A stretch of 64,000 bases of DNA from Stentor coeruleus (taxonomy: Eukaryota > Ciliophora > Heterotrichea > Heterotrichida > Stentoridae): NCBI GenBank assembly GCA_001970955.1, contig MPUH01000036.1:62001-126000 (forward strand), in the 5' to 3' direction. Shown here one piece after another: positions 41,896 through 51,840 of the stretch. The stretch's first letter is position 1. Every line of letters begins with the position of its first letter. The translations under genes and the position numbers were made by a program. Below the pieces are notes generated by a model that worked only from the letters and a program-made list of their open reading frames with translations, was not told the DNA's origin and did not search any database.

Positions 41896-44800
41896 ATGGA
41901 GCCCCATCTTCGTGAGCACCAATACGACTACAAAGAAACCTCTGGAAGAGTCGTACAATTATCATCCACAAAGCGTTCCCACGATGATCCATCAGGCGAA
42001 GGGGAAACTCTTCGAGGAAAAATATCTCACAGAATGGGTGACAAATCATCATTCTCAAAGCCAACAGAATCTTTAAAAAAAGCCTTCAATAAAACATCTC
42101 AAGACTCCATAAAAGAAACTCTTCATAGTACTCTTTATTACCCAAAAACAAATGAGACTCGTAGTATATATGAGCAGCTTCTTAGCATGACTCAACATTA
42201 TATCGGAGATTGTCCAGAAGAAATATTAAAAGATGCTTTAGATCAAGTTTTAGCAACTTTAAAAACCGAACAAGTTATGGACAGCGACAAAAAAATAGAA
42301 ATCGAAGCAATTTTAGGGAAAATATCTGATGAGGTATACAATAAATTCTTACTTATGTCTAAACAACTTATAGACTATACAGCAGGAAAAAAAGAACGTG
42401 TTGAGATTGAAGAAATGGCTATAAACCTAGATGAAGAACCTGATGAACTTATAGAAGAAGATGAACCTGAAGAACCTTATCAACCTGGCCTTGGGGAAAT
42501 TGAAGCTGACTGGCTTCGAAAGCTTTTAATTCCTTTATTCCCAGAAAATGTACAAGAAAAAGAACTTCAAGTCTTTGAAATTTTAGCAACAGAAGATGTT
42601 AGGAAATGTGAAACAAAACTTGTTATGGCTTTAGGTTTCCAAAATTTAGATACCGTGACTACTCTTATAACACACAAATTTGCTATATTCAATTCATTAA
42701 GATTATTAAAATGCAAGACCCAAGAAGAAAAACAAGCAATAATCAAAGAACTTAGTCAAACTCCAGAAGGACATAAACTTGTTGAAACTTTAGCACCTAG
42801 TGGTGGTCAAACTATAGCCCCAAAAAGAACATTAAATTTACAAGCCCTTGAATTTGAACATGGAGCTTTTACTATGACTAATCAAAAACTAGTATTACCT
42901 CCTGGGCATATTAGAACTACAAAGCCAGGTTATGAAGAAGTTTTAATACCACCAAATCAACCAAGGGCAGGTAATAAAAATATAACTCATAATCAATTAC
43001 CTGATTTTTGTAAAAGTGCATTTACGGTTAAAGCTTTTAATGAAATACAAAGTAAAGTCTTCCCTATTGCTTATAATAGTGATGTTAATATGTTAGTCTG
43101 TGCACCTACAGGAGCAGGGAAAACTAATATTGGGCTTATGGCTATATTAAGATTATTAGAAAAACATATTATGAATAATGGGGATATTGATGTTAGACAT
43201 ATAAAAATTGTGTATATTGCACCTATGAAAGCTTTGGTTAGTGAAATATGTGGAAATCTCAGTTATAGATTAGAAAAATATGGTGTCAAAGTTAGAGAAT
43301 TGACTGGGGATACAAATATATCTAAATCACAAATCCATCAAACACAAGTTATAGTTTCAACACCTGAGAAATGGGATATTATTACTAGAAAAAGTGGTGA
43401 TAGGACTTTTACTGATGATTTAAAACTTTTAATTATTGATGAAGTACATTTATTACATGATTTAAGAGGTCCGGTACTTGAAGCTATAGTCGCTAGAACT
43501 TTAAAACTTACAAGAAGTCGTAGTCAAAAAATCAGAATTATTGGCTTATCAGCAACATTACCTAATTACACAGATGTTGGAAAATTCCTTCAAGTTCCTG
43601 AAGATGGACTTTTTTTCTTTGATAAAACATATCGTCCTGTACCTTTACAACAAAGATATATTGGGATAACAGAAAATAAAGCTATTAAAAGGTTTTTATT
43701 AATGAACGAAATCTGTTATGAAAAACTTATGGAGCAAGCTGGGAAAAATCAAGTGATAATCTTTGTCCATAGTAGAAAAGAAACTGTTAAAACGGCAAAA
43801 GCTTTACGAGATTTGGCGATACAGAAGCAAGACACGCAGAAATTTGTTAAAGATGAGTCAAAAAGCAAAGATTTACTTTTACAAATATCAGAAAACATTG
43901 AAAATCAAGACGTTAAAGAGCTTTTACCAAGTGGGTTTTGTGTTCATCATGCTGGGCTATCTAAAGATGATAGGAAATTAATCGAAGATTTATTTGTAGA
44001 TTCACATATACAAGTTTTAGTATCAACAGCAACTTTAGCTTGGGGAGTAAACATGCCAGCCCATACTGTAATAATAAAAGGAACTCAAGTTTATTCACCA
44101 GAAAAAGGTACATGGATTGAGATTTCCCCACAAGATCTCCTACAAATGATAGGTCGTGCAGGTCGTATGGATTATGATTCAGAAGGTGAAGGTATAATAA
44201 TAACAACACATACAAAAATGCAATATTATTTATCATTACTTAATCAACAATTACCTATAGAATCTCAAATGATAACTCAATTAGCAGATCATTTAAATGC
44301 TGAAGTTGTTTTAGGGAATATAGGGAATTTAACAGATGCTTTAGATTGGATTAAACTTACTTATTATCCAATAAGAGTTGAAAGTTCACCTAAAAGCTAT
44401 GGTTATGATGGATTTTCAGGACTTGATAGTTTTTTAGTAGATGTTTTACATTCAGCAGCGATTGTTTTAGATAAACATGGTCTAGTAAAATACGATAAAA
44501 AACTAGGTATTTTTACTATGACATCTTTAGGTCAAGTAGCTTCAACTTATTATATAAGACCAGAGAGTATTTCTGTATATAATGAACATATAAAGCCATA
44601 TATGGGTCCAATTGATTTACTTAAAGTTTTTGGTTTAAGTTATGAGTTTAAATATATCCCAGTACGTGAAGAAGAAAAACAAGAAATCGCGAAACTGATG
44701 GAAAAAGTCCCATACCCGATAAAAGGGTCAATGGATGAACCAGCTTCAAAAATGAATGTTTTATTACAATGTTATATATCGAAATTAAAACTTGATGGAT

Positions 44801-47800
44801 ATACTCTTATGGCTGATATGGTTTATGTAAGTCAAAGTGCAGCTCGTATTATGCGAGCTTTGTTTGAAATCTGTTTACGTCGTGGATGGTGTTCTCTAAG
44901 TCTTATAAGTTTGAATTTTTATAAAATGATTATACATCGTATGTGGTCAGTAATGTCACCTTTAAGACAATTTAATCGTATATCAGAAGATCTGATACTT
45001 AAACTTGAAAAAAAAGAAGGGTTGACTTGGGATTTGTATTACGATTTAACAGTCCAACAAATAACTGAACTTCTTAAAGCCCCGACTAAGTCTAATTCAG
45101 TATACACGCTTATAAGAAATTTTCCTAAGCTTTTACTTAATGCTTATGTTCAACCTATAACTAGAACTTGTTTAAGAGTTGAATTAGCTATAAACAAAGA
45201 TTTTGAATGGGATATGGAAATACATGGAAATTCACAGATTTTTTGGATTTTAGTTGAAGATGTTGATGGTGAAGTTATTTTGCATTCTGAACAACTTGTT
45301 ATGAAATATAAACATTCTGATTCTGAACATTTGGTTGTGTTTACTATACCACTTTTTGAACCTTTACCTCCACAATATTTTATACGTATTGTTTCTGATA
45401 AGTGGATATCTTGTGAAACTATTCTTCCTGTGTCATTTAGGCATTTAATTCTACCTGAAAAAAGTTTTGCTCATAGTCAAATTGAAGATTTGATTGTCAC
45501 AACAGAGTCACTTAAATGGCCTGTTTTACATGAAATTATTGATAATAAATACTTATCACCTTTACAAGCACAAATATTTGAGAAACTTTTTAAAACACAA
45601 GAATCTTTGATATTTTCTGGACCAGATGATACATTTAAAATTGGGTTTATTGGGATATTAAAATCCCTACAAGACGACACTGAGAAAATTGTTTATTTAT
45701 GCCAATTCCCTGAAACTGCTGAACTTGTATATAAAATGTTAGAACCATTAAGGAAAATAGGTGAAAATATTGAAATTACAACAGGGATTGCGATTAATGA
45801 TTTAAAAATACTTGGGAAAAGTAGGATTATTGTATCATGTGCTGATTATTTTGAAGGTGTGACAAGGAAATGGAGACAAAGTAAAGCAGTGCAGAATATT
45901 AAAGTTATAATTGCTGATCAATTGCATTTATTAGGTGAGTCAGGAAGTTCGATGGAAGTTGTGTTATCAAGAATGAGATTTGCTTCAACGCAAATTGGTA
46001 GTAAATTAAGGATTTTAGCTTTATCATGTTCAGTTACAAATGCTAATGATCTTGCTGATTGGCTTGGTATAAAAAACATTTATAGTTTTCCTCCAACAGC
46101 AAGGACAATACCAGTATCTGTAGTAATAGAAAGCTTTGATCATAATTATCGTGCTTCAAGACTATTAGCTATGTCTAAACCAGTCTATACAGCTATAAAA
46201 AGCTACTCATCTTCAGATCCAGTTCTTATAATAGTCCCAGATCGTAAAGTTGGTAAAACTCTAGCTTTAGATTTGATTTTATATGCATCAGGGGACGATT
46301 ATTCGTTTTATAAAAAAAAGTTAGAAAAAAACATTTCAAAAGAAAAACTTATAAACCATGCTTTAGAAAATGGTATAGGAATTCTTCCTGAAGATGGTAA
46401 AAACTCAGATATTTTGAAAATGTTTGAAAATAGAGAAATTCAGATTCTTATAGCTTGTGGAAGTTCTTGCTGGGGTTTTACTTGTAAATCTAAACTTGCT
46501 ATTATTGTAGATACTTGTAGATTTAGTGGTAAAGAACATAGGTTCCAAGATTACTCAATCCCAGAAATGCTACAAATAGTCAGTTTTTGTCAAATTGAAC
46601 CTGCAACAGCTGTTGTAATGTGCCACTCATCAAGAAAAGAGTTTTTGAAAAAGTTCCTTTATGAAGCTTATCCTGTAGAATCTCATCTTGACCATTATTT
46701 AGAAGACCATTACAATGCTGAAATATTAAATAAAACAATCAACACAAAACAAGATGCTGTTGATTGGATAACCTGGACTTTCATGTATCGTCGTTTGACC
46801 CAAAACCCTAATTATTACAATCTTGAAGGTATCTCTGGGGCTCATATAAACGATCATCTTTCTGAACTTGTAGAAAACACCCTTGAAGCTTTAGAAAAAT
46901 CCAAATGTATTGAAGTTGATGATATGGACGTTAAAAGTACAGACCTTGGAATGATAACAGCTTATTATTTAATAAAATGTGCTACAGCTGATATTTTCTC
47001 CAGTTCTCTAACTGCATCATCAAAAATCAGAAGTATATTAGAAATCCTAGTCTCCAGTGTAGAATTAGAAAACTTCATTATCAGACCTGGTGAAGAAAAA
47101 CTCCTTAAAGAACTTAACAGCTGCCTTCCAGAACCTTTAGAAAAATCTTATTTTAATACCCCATCCAACAAATCTTTATTACTTCTTCATGCACATTTTT
47201 CTAGATTAAGATTAACAAGTGAGCTTACAAATGATACAAATTTTTTATTGAAAAAAGTTTTTAATCTTATATACGCAATTGTTGATATAAGTTCTTCTCA
47301 TGGATGGTTACTTCCTACTATATATTCAATAAATTTAAGTCAAATGATTACTCAAGCTTTATGGGATAAAGATAGTCCTTTAATGCAATTACCTTTTTTT
47401 ACCCAAGAAATTGTTGATTTATGTAAGGAAAATAATGTTGAGGATATTGTTGATTTTATGAATCTTGATGATAATGTTAGGAATAGAGTTTTGAAGCTTA
47501 AGGGAAATGAGATGGAAAAAGTTGCTCAAGTTTGTAATGCTTATCCTTCTATATCAATGTCATTTGATAATAAAATTGAGGGTATAACTGGAGAAGTTGT
47601 TAGTGTTGAGGTTTTGTTAGAAAGGGAAGGTGAGTATTCTGATGTTCAGTCTAGTTATTTCCCGGTTAGTAAGGAAGAATTATGGTGGGTGATTGTTGGA
47701 AATGCAAAGACAAATAGGCTTTTTGGCATTAAAAAAGTTAAAATACTACAGGAAATTGCTGCTAAGATCAATTTTGTTGCCCCGGAAATAGGAAAACATG

Positions 47801-47880
47801 AGCTTATGGTTTATTTGTTGTGTAGTTCGTACCTTGGGGCTGATCAAGGGGAAAAACTACTCCTAACAGTATATGCTTAA
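41896..47880 (+). CDS. BRR2: Brr2 / SNRNP200, U5 snRNP Ski2-like RNA helicase
   Basis: 1994 residues (human protein about 2136) with two Ski2-like helicase cassettes, each followed by a Sec63 unit. The start EPHLREHQYDYKETSGRVVQ and the SGEGETLRGKI and RMGDKS motifs match the Brr2 N-terminus (QYEYKANSNLVLQ, GEVLSLVGKL, RMGDKAQ) and exclude ASCC3 or Ski2. Cassette 1 has intact CAPTGAGKT (about 401), DEVHLLHDLRGPVLE (about 514), SATLPNY and QMIGRAGR. Cassette 2 is degenerate: FSGPDDTFKIG (about 1240) stands in place of a Walker A loop, and ADQLHLLGES in place of DExH. Brr2 unwinds U4/U6 to activate the spliceosome. A functional copy fits a genome with 15-nt introns. Confidence 0.95.
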   Translation: MEPHLREHQYDYKETSGRVVQLSSTKRSHDDPSGEGETLRGKISHRMGDKSSFSKPTESLKKAFNKTSQDSIKETLHSTLYYPKTNETRSIYEQLLSMTQHYIGDCPEEILKDALDQVLATLKTEQVMDSDKKIEIEAILGKISDEVYNKFLLMSKQLIDYTAGKKERVEIEEMAINLDEEPDELIEEDEPEEPYQPGLGEIEADWLRKLLIPLFPENVQEKELQVFEILATEDVRKCETKLVMALGFQNLDTVTTLITHKFAIFNSLRLLKCKTQEEKQAIIKELSQTPEGHKLVETLAPSGGQTIAPKRTLNLQALEFEHGAFTMTNQKLVLPPGHIRTTKPGYEEVLIPPNQPRAGNKNITHNQLPDFCKSAFTVKAFNEIQSKVFPIAYNSDVNMLVCAPTGAGKTNIGLMAILRLLEKHIMNNGDIDVRHIKIVYIAPMKALVSEICGNLSYRLEKYGVKVRELTGDTNISKSQIHQTQVIVSTPEKWDIITRKSGDRTFTDDLKLLIIDEVHLLHDLRGPVLEAIVARTLKLTRSRSQKIRIIGLSATLPNYTDVGKFLQVPEDGLFFFDKTYRPVPLQQRYIGITENKAIKRFLLMNEICYEKLMEQAGKNQVIIFVHSRKETVKTAKALRDLAIQKQDTQKFVKDESKSKDLLLQISENIENQDVKELLPSGFCVHHAGLSKDDRKLIEDLFVDSHIQVLVSTATLAWGVNMPAHTVIIKGTQVYSPEKGTWIEISPQDLLQMIGRAGRMDYDSEGEGIIITTHTKMQYYLSLLNQQLPIESQMITQLADHLNAEVVLGNIGNLTDALDWIKLTYYPIRVESSPKSYGYDGFSGLDSFLVDVLHSAAIVLDKHGLVKYDKKLGIFTMTSLGQVASTYYIRPESISVYNEHIKPYMGPIDLLKVFGLSYEFKYIPVREEEKQEIAKLMEKVPYPIKGSMDEPASKMNVLLQCYISKLKLDGYTLMADMVYVSQSAARIMRALFEICLRRGWCSLSLISLNFYKMIIHRMWSVMSPLRQFNRISEDLILKLEKKEGLTWDLYYDLTVQQITELLKAPTKSNSVYTLIRNFPKLLLNAYVQPITRTCLRVELAINKDFEWDMEIHGNSQIFWILVEDVDGEVILHSEQLVMKYKHSDSEHLVVFTIPLFEPLPPQYFIRIVSDKWISCETILPVSFRHLILPEKSFAHSQIEDLIVTTESLKWPVLHEIIDNKYLSPLQAQIFEKLFKTQESLIFSGPDDTFKIGFIGILKSLQDDTEKIVYLCQFPETAELVYKMLEPLRKIGENIEITTGIAINDLKILGKSRIIVSCADYFEGVTRKWRQSKAVQNIKVIIADQLHLLGESGSSMEVVLSRMRFASTQIGSKLRILALSCSVTNANDLADWLGIKNIYSFPPTARTIPVSVVIESFDHNYRASRLLAMSKPVYTAIKSYSSSDPVLIIVPDRKVGKTLALDLILYASGDDYSFYKKKLEKNISKEKLINHALENGIGILPEDGKNSDILKMFENREIQILIACGSSCWGFTCKSKLAIIVDTCRFSGKEHRFQDYSIPEMLQIVSFCQIEPATAVVMCHSSRKEFLKKFLYEAYPVESHLDHYLEDHYNAEILNKTINTKQDAVDWITWTFMYRRLTQNPNYYNLEGISGAHINDHLSELVENTLEALEKSKCIEVDDMDVKSTDLGMITAYYLIKCATADIFSSSLTASSKIRSILEILVSSVELENFIIRPGEEKLLKELNSCLPEPLEKSYFNTPSNKSLLLLHAHFSRLRLTSELTNDTNFLLKKVFNLIYAIVDISSSHGWLLPTIYSINLSQMITQALWDKDSPLMQLPFFTQEIVDLCKENNVEDIVDFMNLDDNVRNRVLKLKGNEMEKVAQVCNAYPSISMSFDNKIEGITGEVVSVEVLLEREGEYSDVQSSYFPVSKEELWWVIVGNAKTNRLFGIKKVKILQEIAAKINFVAPEIGKHELMVYLLCSSYLGADQGEKLLLTVYA

Positions 47881-48107
47881 TCTTTAGATTTTTAATTTTA
47901 TGGTTTTAGGGAGGAGATGTTTAGATTTTTTTATTTTGGGTTTGATTATCTTTTGATAGAAGTTTTAGTATATTATATCGTTTAATATTATAGTTTTCGT
48001 GTCACTTTCGATTTCTAGTTAATAAGAAATTTTAGGTATTTATGATTTCTAATCTCATATAATAAATCTTTTTATGATGTTTGGAATTAATTTACTAATA
48101 AAATAAA

Positions 48108-48179
48108 GGGCCACTTCGGGAATTGAACCCGAGACCTCTCCGACCCGAACGGAGAATCATACCACTAGACCAAGTAGCC
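48108..48179 (-). tRNA. tRNA-Pro (anticodon CGG)
   Basis: A 72-nt cloverleaf on the minus strand. The acceptor arms are GGCTACT and AGTGGCC with one G-U pair and C as discriminator. The D arm includes GGTCTAGTGGTATGAT. The anticodon loop TTCGGGT gives CGG, and the T arm is TCGGGTTCAATTCCCGA. Overall it follows the eukaryotic tRNA-Pro pattern closely. There is no intron and no encoded CCA. The first 10 nt on the coding side are copied at 48294-48303 behind an N, which looks like an assembly overlap and not a second gene. Confidence 0.95.
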
Positions 48180-48338
48180 TAATTTATAAGAAACTAAATT
48201 TTACATTTTTAATTTGTTTAAAAATTTTAGCCTAGTTAAAAGCTTCTAATTTATAACAAATTTATTAGTTTATAAGATAAGAAATTTATAANCCAAGTAG
48301 CCTAATTTATAAGAAACTAAATTTTACATTTTTAATTT
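48170..48338. repeat. 46-nt direct duplication around an N (probable unmerged contig overlap)
   Basis: 48170-48215 and 48293-48338 are identical. The second copy begins immediately after the single N at 48292, and the sequences beyond the copies are only loosely alike. This is the typical trace of two contig ends joined without merging. Confidence 0.85.
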
Positions 48339-48394
48339 CGCTTAAAATTTTAAAGTTTTATGAAATAGTTTATTAATAATTGTTATTAATATCT

Positions 48395-49237
48395 CTAATC
48401 TGATTTAATTAAGCTACTTAATTCAAAACGATCAATACTCGGTTCTTGTCCTTCGAATTTTCCTTCATTCCAAGCACTTTGACTTTCATTTATACTTTGT
48501 TGATTAATACATTCTTCAATGATAGGTGGTTGTCCCAAATAAGCTTCTGCAAGTATTTCTTTAAAAGGTTTATTTTTATCCAAAACACAAGTACTTCCTT
48601 CAAATATCGTCTTTTCATTATTTACCGCTTTTAAAATCCTAAGATTTTTATCATCATTCAACACAACAAATATTTTCTCAACAAAATTTTCTGTTGTCCC
48701 ACCCCTCATAAATATTTGATAATCATTTAAGCAATTCATTTTAATAAAACTATTTCCTTTTTTTCCTAAACATGCTGATAAAGATTTTTTTTTTTCAGGT
48801 GAATTTTTGCATATCCATTCATAAGGATTGGCTTTATATTTATCATATTCATCCTGAGAACATTTGCAGATAGAAAAAAATGCATCGATTACATAAACAA
48901 GATCATCATGCATAGAAGATAAGCAATTATTTCTTGTTTTCAATGAAGAGTTTTGCATGTCGTATTTAATTTTTTTCTGTTCATTCAACATAAACTCTGC
49001 TGCACCTTCATTTTTCAAAGTAAATTTTACGATAAATGAAGGGATGCAGTCGAAAATAGTGCATTCATCAAAAAGGATATGTTCTATAATTTCGTTATTG
49101 AAATAGAGCTTGGGCTTTACTTTAATATTTCTATCATCATCAATTTCAATAGTAATAATTGCCTTGTTTTCTTTAATCTCGACACTATATGGGATTTTAT
49201 GAAGGCTAAGGCATCCTATCATGCTACTTTTAGACAT
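48395..49237 (-). CDS. Hypothetical protein, 280 residues
   Basis: Not recognised. The N-terminal 100 residues alternate hydrophobic and charged residues (YSVEIKENKAIITIEIDD, IVKFTLKNEGAAEFML), which suggests a beta-rich domain. The middle has a Cys/Lys-rich helical part (DAFFSICKCSQDEYDKYK), then a Gly-containing loop and another beta-rich part (DYQIFMRGGTTENFVEKIFVVLND). There is no signal peptide or membrane segment. The tail is polar and Gln/Ser-rich. It follows the tRNA-Pro on the same strand. Confidence 0.65.
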   Translation of the reverse strand: MSKSSMIGCLSLHKIPYSVEIKENKAIITIEIDDDRNIKVKPKLYFNNEIIEHILFDECTIFDCIPSFIVKFTLKNEGAAEFMLNEQKKIKYDMQNSSLKTRNNCLSSMHDDLVYVIDAFFSICKCSQDEYDKYKANPYEWICKNSPEKKKSLSACLGKKGNSFIKMNCLNDYQIFMRGGTTENFVEKIFVVLNDDKNLRILKAVNNEKTIFEGSTCVLDKNKPFKEILAEAYLGQPPIIEECINQQSINESQSAWNEGKFEGQEPSIDRFELSSLIKSD

Positions 49238-49595
49238 TTTATTATAAAACTAAGTTAGATAATATAATTTTTATTATAATAGTTCAAACAAGCTTATGAT
49301 TATTTTATAGCTAGTAATATGATTGCTAAAAAATCTTGTAAACCTAGCTTAATTAAAAACTTTAAATTAAAAACTATAGGAATCCTTATATATCAAAACT
49401 TAATTATCATATAATTTTTGCTTCAAAAACTCCTACAACCTACAACAAAATTCAATTTTTTTTTGTTTAATTCAAAGTTTAAATCCTTTAAATAACTTAA
49501 TATCAACATAAAAACTATTTTAAAAAACCATAATTTTTACCTAATCTTATTTACACCTAATATTTATATCATTAAACTAATATCATTCATTACTA
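49238..49595. other. Intergenic region
   Basis: Between two minus-strand genes. AT-rich; I see nothing in it. Confidence 0.4.
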
Positions 49596-50192
49596 TTAAT
49601 ACGACACACTATCATTCCCAATTTCCATTCTTTTAAGTTCCCTCAACAAAAGGTTACTAAGTTGTACCGCTTCCTCAAGGGCAATTTTCGTCTTCGAGTT
49701 TTTTTCCTTTAAAACTTCGCAGTTGTTACAAGGAATTTCTCCCGCTTCATATTTCTTAACAAGAGCTTGAGCTTTTTCCTTATGAGCTTTACAATCTTTA
49801 AGCTTCAGTTTCATATTCCTATATTTAGCTTTAAATGCTTGGAATTTAGTCACAGGAACTTCAGGCCATTGTCCCATTTCTAAATAGTTTTTCTGAAAAT
49901 TCGCGACACTTTTATGTTCAAAATATTCATCAATATCATCATCATTTAATTCAGTAGAGAATTCTTCACTAAAACCCATGCTTGATTTTTGGTGAATATT
50001 GGATTTTAAAGCATCTCTTTCAATTTTTATTATTGATGCACTACTAGCTTTATTTAATTTTGGTTTTGGTAGTGAAGATCTAAATATAGAAGCTAGAGAT
50101 GACTTTAAGGATGTCACAGTTGTTAGGTCTATTAATTTGTCTCCGGTAATTTCGATTGAACAGCTCCCGTTTAGAGTTTCCATTTCTTCCAT
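49596..50192 (-). CDS. Coiled-coil protein, unknown function (198 residues)
   Basis: The N-terminus (MEEMETLNGSCSIEITGD) and the Ser-rich region to about residue 75 look disordered. Residues 110-190 form a Lys/Glu-rich coiled coil (KFQAFKAKYRNMKLKLKDCKA, KTKIALEEAVQLSNLLLRELKRM) broken by CNNC at about 155-158, a possible zinc or disulfide pair. It resembles ciliate cytoskeletal or basal-body coiled-coil proteins only in general form. Its start is divergent from the arrestin-like gene. Confidence 0.65.
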   Translation of the reverse strand: MEEMETLNGSCSIEITGDKLIDLTTVTSLKSSLASIFRSSLPKPKLNKASSASIIKIERDALKSNIHQKSSMGFSEEFSTELNDDDIDEYFEHKSVANFQKNYLEMGQWPEVPVTKFQAFKAKYRNMKLKLKDCKAHKEKAQALVKKYEAGEIPCNNCEVLKEKNSKTKIALEEAVQLSNLLLRELKRMEIGNDSVSY

Positions 50193-50562
50193 AGTAAAAG
50201 TATTTTTAAACGATTAATAGAGATTATTGGGATTGTGTTATTAGAAATAGATATGATTTTGGATTAGAAGAGGATTGAGGTAAGAGTTTTTTTTATATTT
50301 ATTAGGGTTTATAGTATTGTCACTGGGAAAATATAAACTCGTGTAGGTGAACTTAAAAATAAACCTGTTGAGAATTATAAAATGCTATAAATTATTAATT
50401 CAATACCTAGTAAATAACATAACCTTCTAAACAAATAAACTCTTCACACAAAAAGATCTTAAAAACCTCCTCAATCTTGTTTTTTATATTAAACACCAAT
50501 TTATGCAACAAAATTTTATATCAGCCTGACTAATCATGTCGAATTATTACTTAATATAAAAA
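50193..50562. other. Divergent intergenic region
   Basis: Promoter region between the coiled-coil gene (minus) and the arrestin-like gene (plus). I see no distinct motif. Confidence 0.4.
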
Positions 50563-51738
50563 ATGCAAGTAGAAGCAGCCTCCTTAAAAAGCCCAAATTC
50601 CAAAGAAAGCCCAGAAACCTTCAAAGATTTATTTAATTCTCCTGCTTTTCTCAACACTAGCACAAGAACAAGTATAGGAAATTCTCAAGATACCCTTGGA
50701 AGATCAAGACTATCTTCAAATCCTCCTAATTTCAGACTATTTGAAGACAAAGAAGCAAGTCTTGCAATAACCTTAAACCAAGACTATTTTATTGCTGGAG
50801 ATAAAGTTCAAGCTGATATCTGGGTCCATATCCCAAAAAAAATTGGCAAATGTGAATTGTTTTTTTTTACAGAAGGGTTCGAAGAAATCCGAGTCTTTGA
50901 GTCGCTAAAGCTTTCAGCGAAAAACAGACAAAAAATATATTCTCTTAGTATGATGATAAGAAGTTGGGAAGAAATTGAAGGTAATACTTATAAAATACCA
51001 GTTATGTTTAAACTCCCAGCATATTGTCCATCATCATTTTTGTTTTCAGGTATGGACTTACAAAACAAATTTTATAAGGCAGAGATCTCATATTTTCTTA
51101 GTTGCAAATTTGTAAGCGAAACTTTTCATACAACTTCTACAAGTATTTTGCCTGTACGGAGTATGAGGTCTTTGTCGCTTCCAGGTGCACCTAAAGAATT
51201 TGTGGAGAGGTTGACTAGTTTTTGTTGTTTTAAATCAGGTTCAACGATTTTTAAAATTGAAGTGCTGAATTATGTCAATTGTTTGGTTGATGAAATTTTT
51301 CAGTATAAAGTATGGGTAAACAATCTTAGATGCAAAAAAGGGATATACAGAATAGTTTCGAGAGTTGTGAGGAAAATGAGTTTTTTAGTAGCTAAACAAG
51401 ATAATCGGATTGAGAATAGGCTAGAAGAGGTGGAGAGGGATGTTAAAATTGATGCCTTTTCAAATGATTGGGAAGATGAGGAAATGCAAAAATTTCAACA
51501 TTGCATTAAGTCAAGTACTGAAGAGAAAAATGCTTGTAGTACTCAAGGGAATTATATTTCTTGTCATTATTCTATAGAATTACTTGTATTTTACACAAAC
51601 TCAAGGGGTCATTCTATATCAATTGTTTTTGATTTTTATGTAAATCCAATAAACGATATTATAAAAGATGAAAATGAAGAAATAGAAGAAATTTCTTACG
51701 AAGAGCATCCTGCAATTAATATCTTTGCCGATCTTTAA
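50563..51738 (+). CDS. Arrestin-fold protein
   Basis: 391 residues. After about 60 disordered Ser-rich residues, an arrestin-N-type domain is visible. ASLAITLNQDYFIAGDKVQADIWVHIPK matches the family strand pattern YFxGExVxGxVxL. TYKIPVMFKLPAYCPSSF matches the IPFxFxLPxxLPSSF block, and FYKAEISYFLSCKF is the next strand. A second beta domain (about 225-370) with FKIEVLNYVNCLVDEIFQYKVWVNN looks like arrestin-C. Alpha-arrestins act as adaptors in endocytosis and ubiquitination. I see no PPxY motif, so a direct Nedd4 link is not shown. The C-terminus is acidic. Confidence 0.75.
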   Translation: MQVEAASLKSPNSKESPETFKDLFNSPAFLNTSTRTSIGNSQDTLGRSRLSSNPPNFRLFEDKEASLAITLNQDYFIAGDKVQADIWVHIPKKIGKCELFFFTEGFEEIRVFESLKLSAKNRQKIYSLSMMIRSWEEIEGNTYKIPVMFKLPAYCPSSFLFSGMDLQNKFYKAEISYFLSCKFVSETFHTTSTSILPVRSMRSLSLPGAPKEFVERLTSFCCFKSGSTIFKIEVLNYVNCLVDEIFQYKVWVNNLRCKKGIYRIVSRVVRKMSFLVAKQDNRIENRLEEVERDVKIDAFSNDWEDEEMQKFQHCIKSSTEEKNACSTQGNYISCHYSIELLVFYTNSRGHSISIVFDFYVNPINDIIKDENEEIEEISYEEHPAINIFADL

Positions 51739-51840
51739 TAATAAACCTTAAATGAATGTTTATCCACAAAGGATTCAGGTTTAATTTTAATTTTTTAATT
51801 GATTTTATTTTAATTTTATCAAAAACACATTTTCAATAAT

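Noticed and set aside
48293-48303. A second partial tRNA-Pro
   Set aside because: Only the first 10 nt of the tRNA recur, directly after an N; part of the contig overlap.
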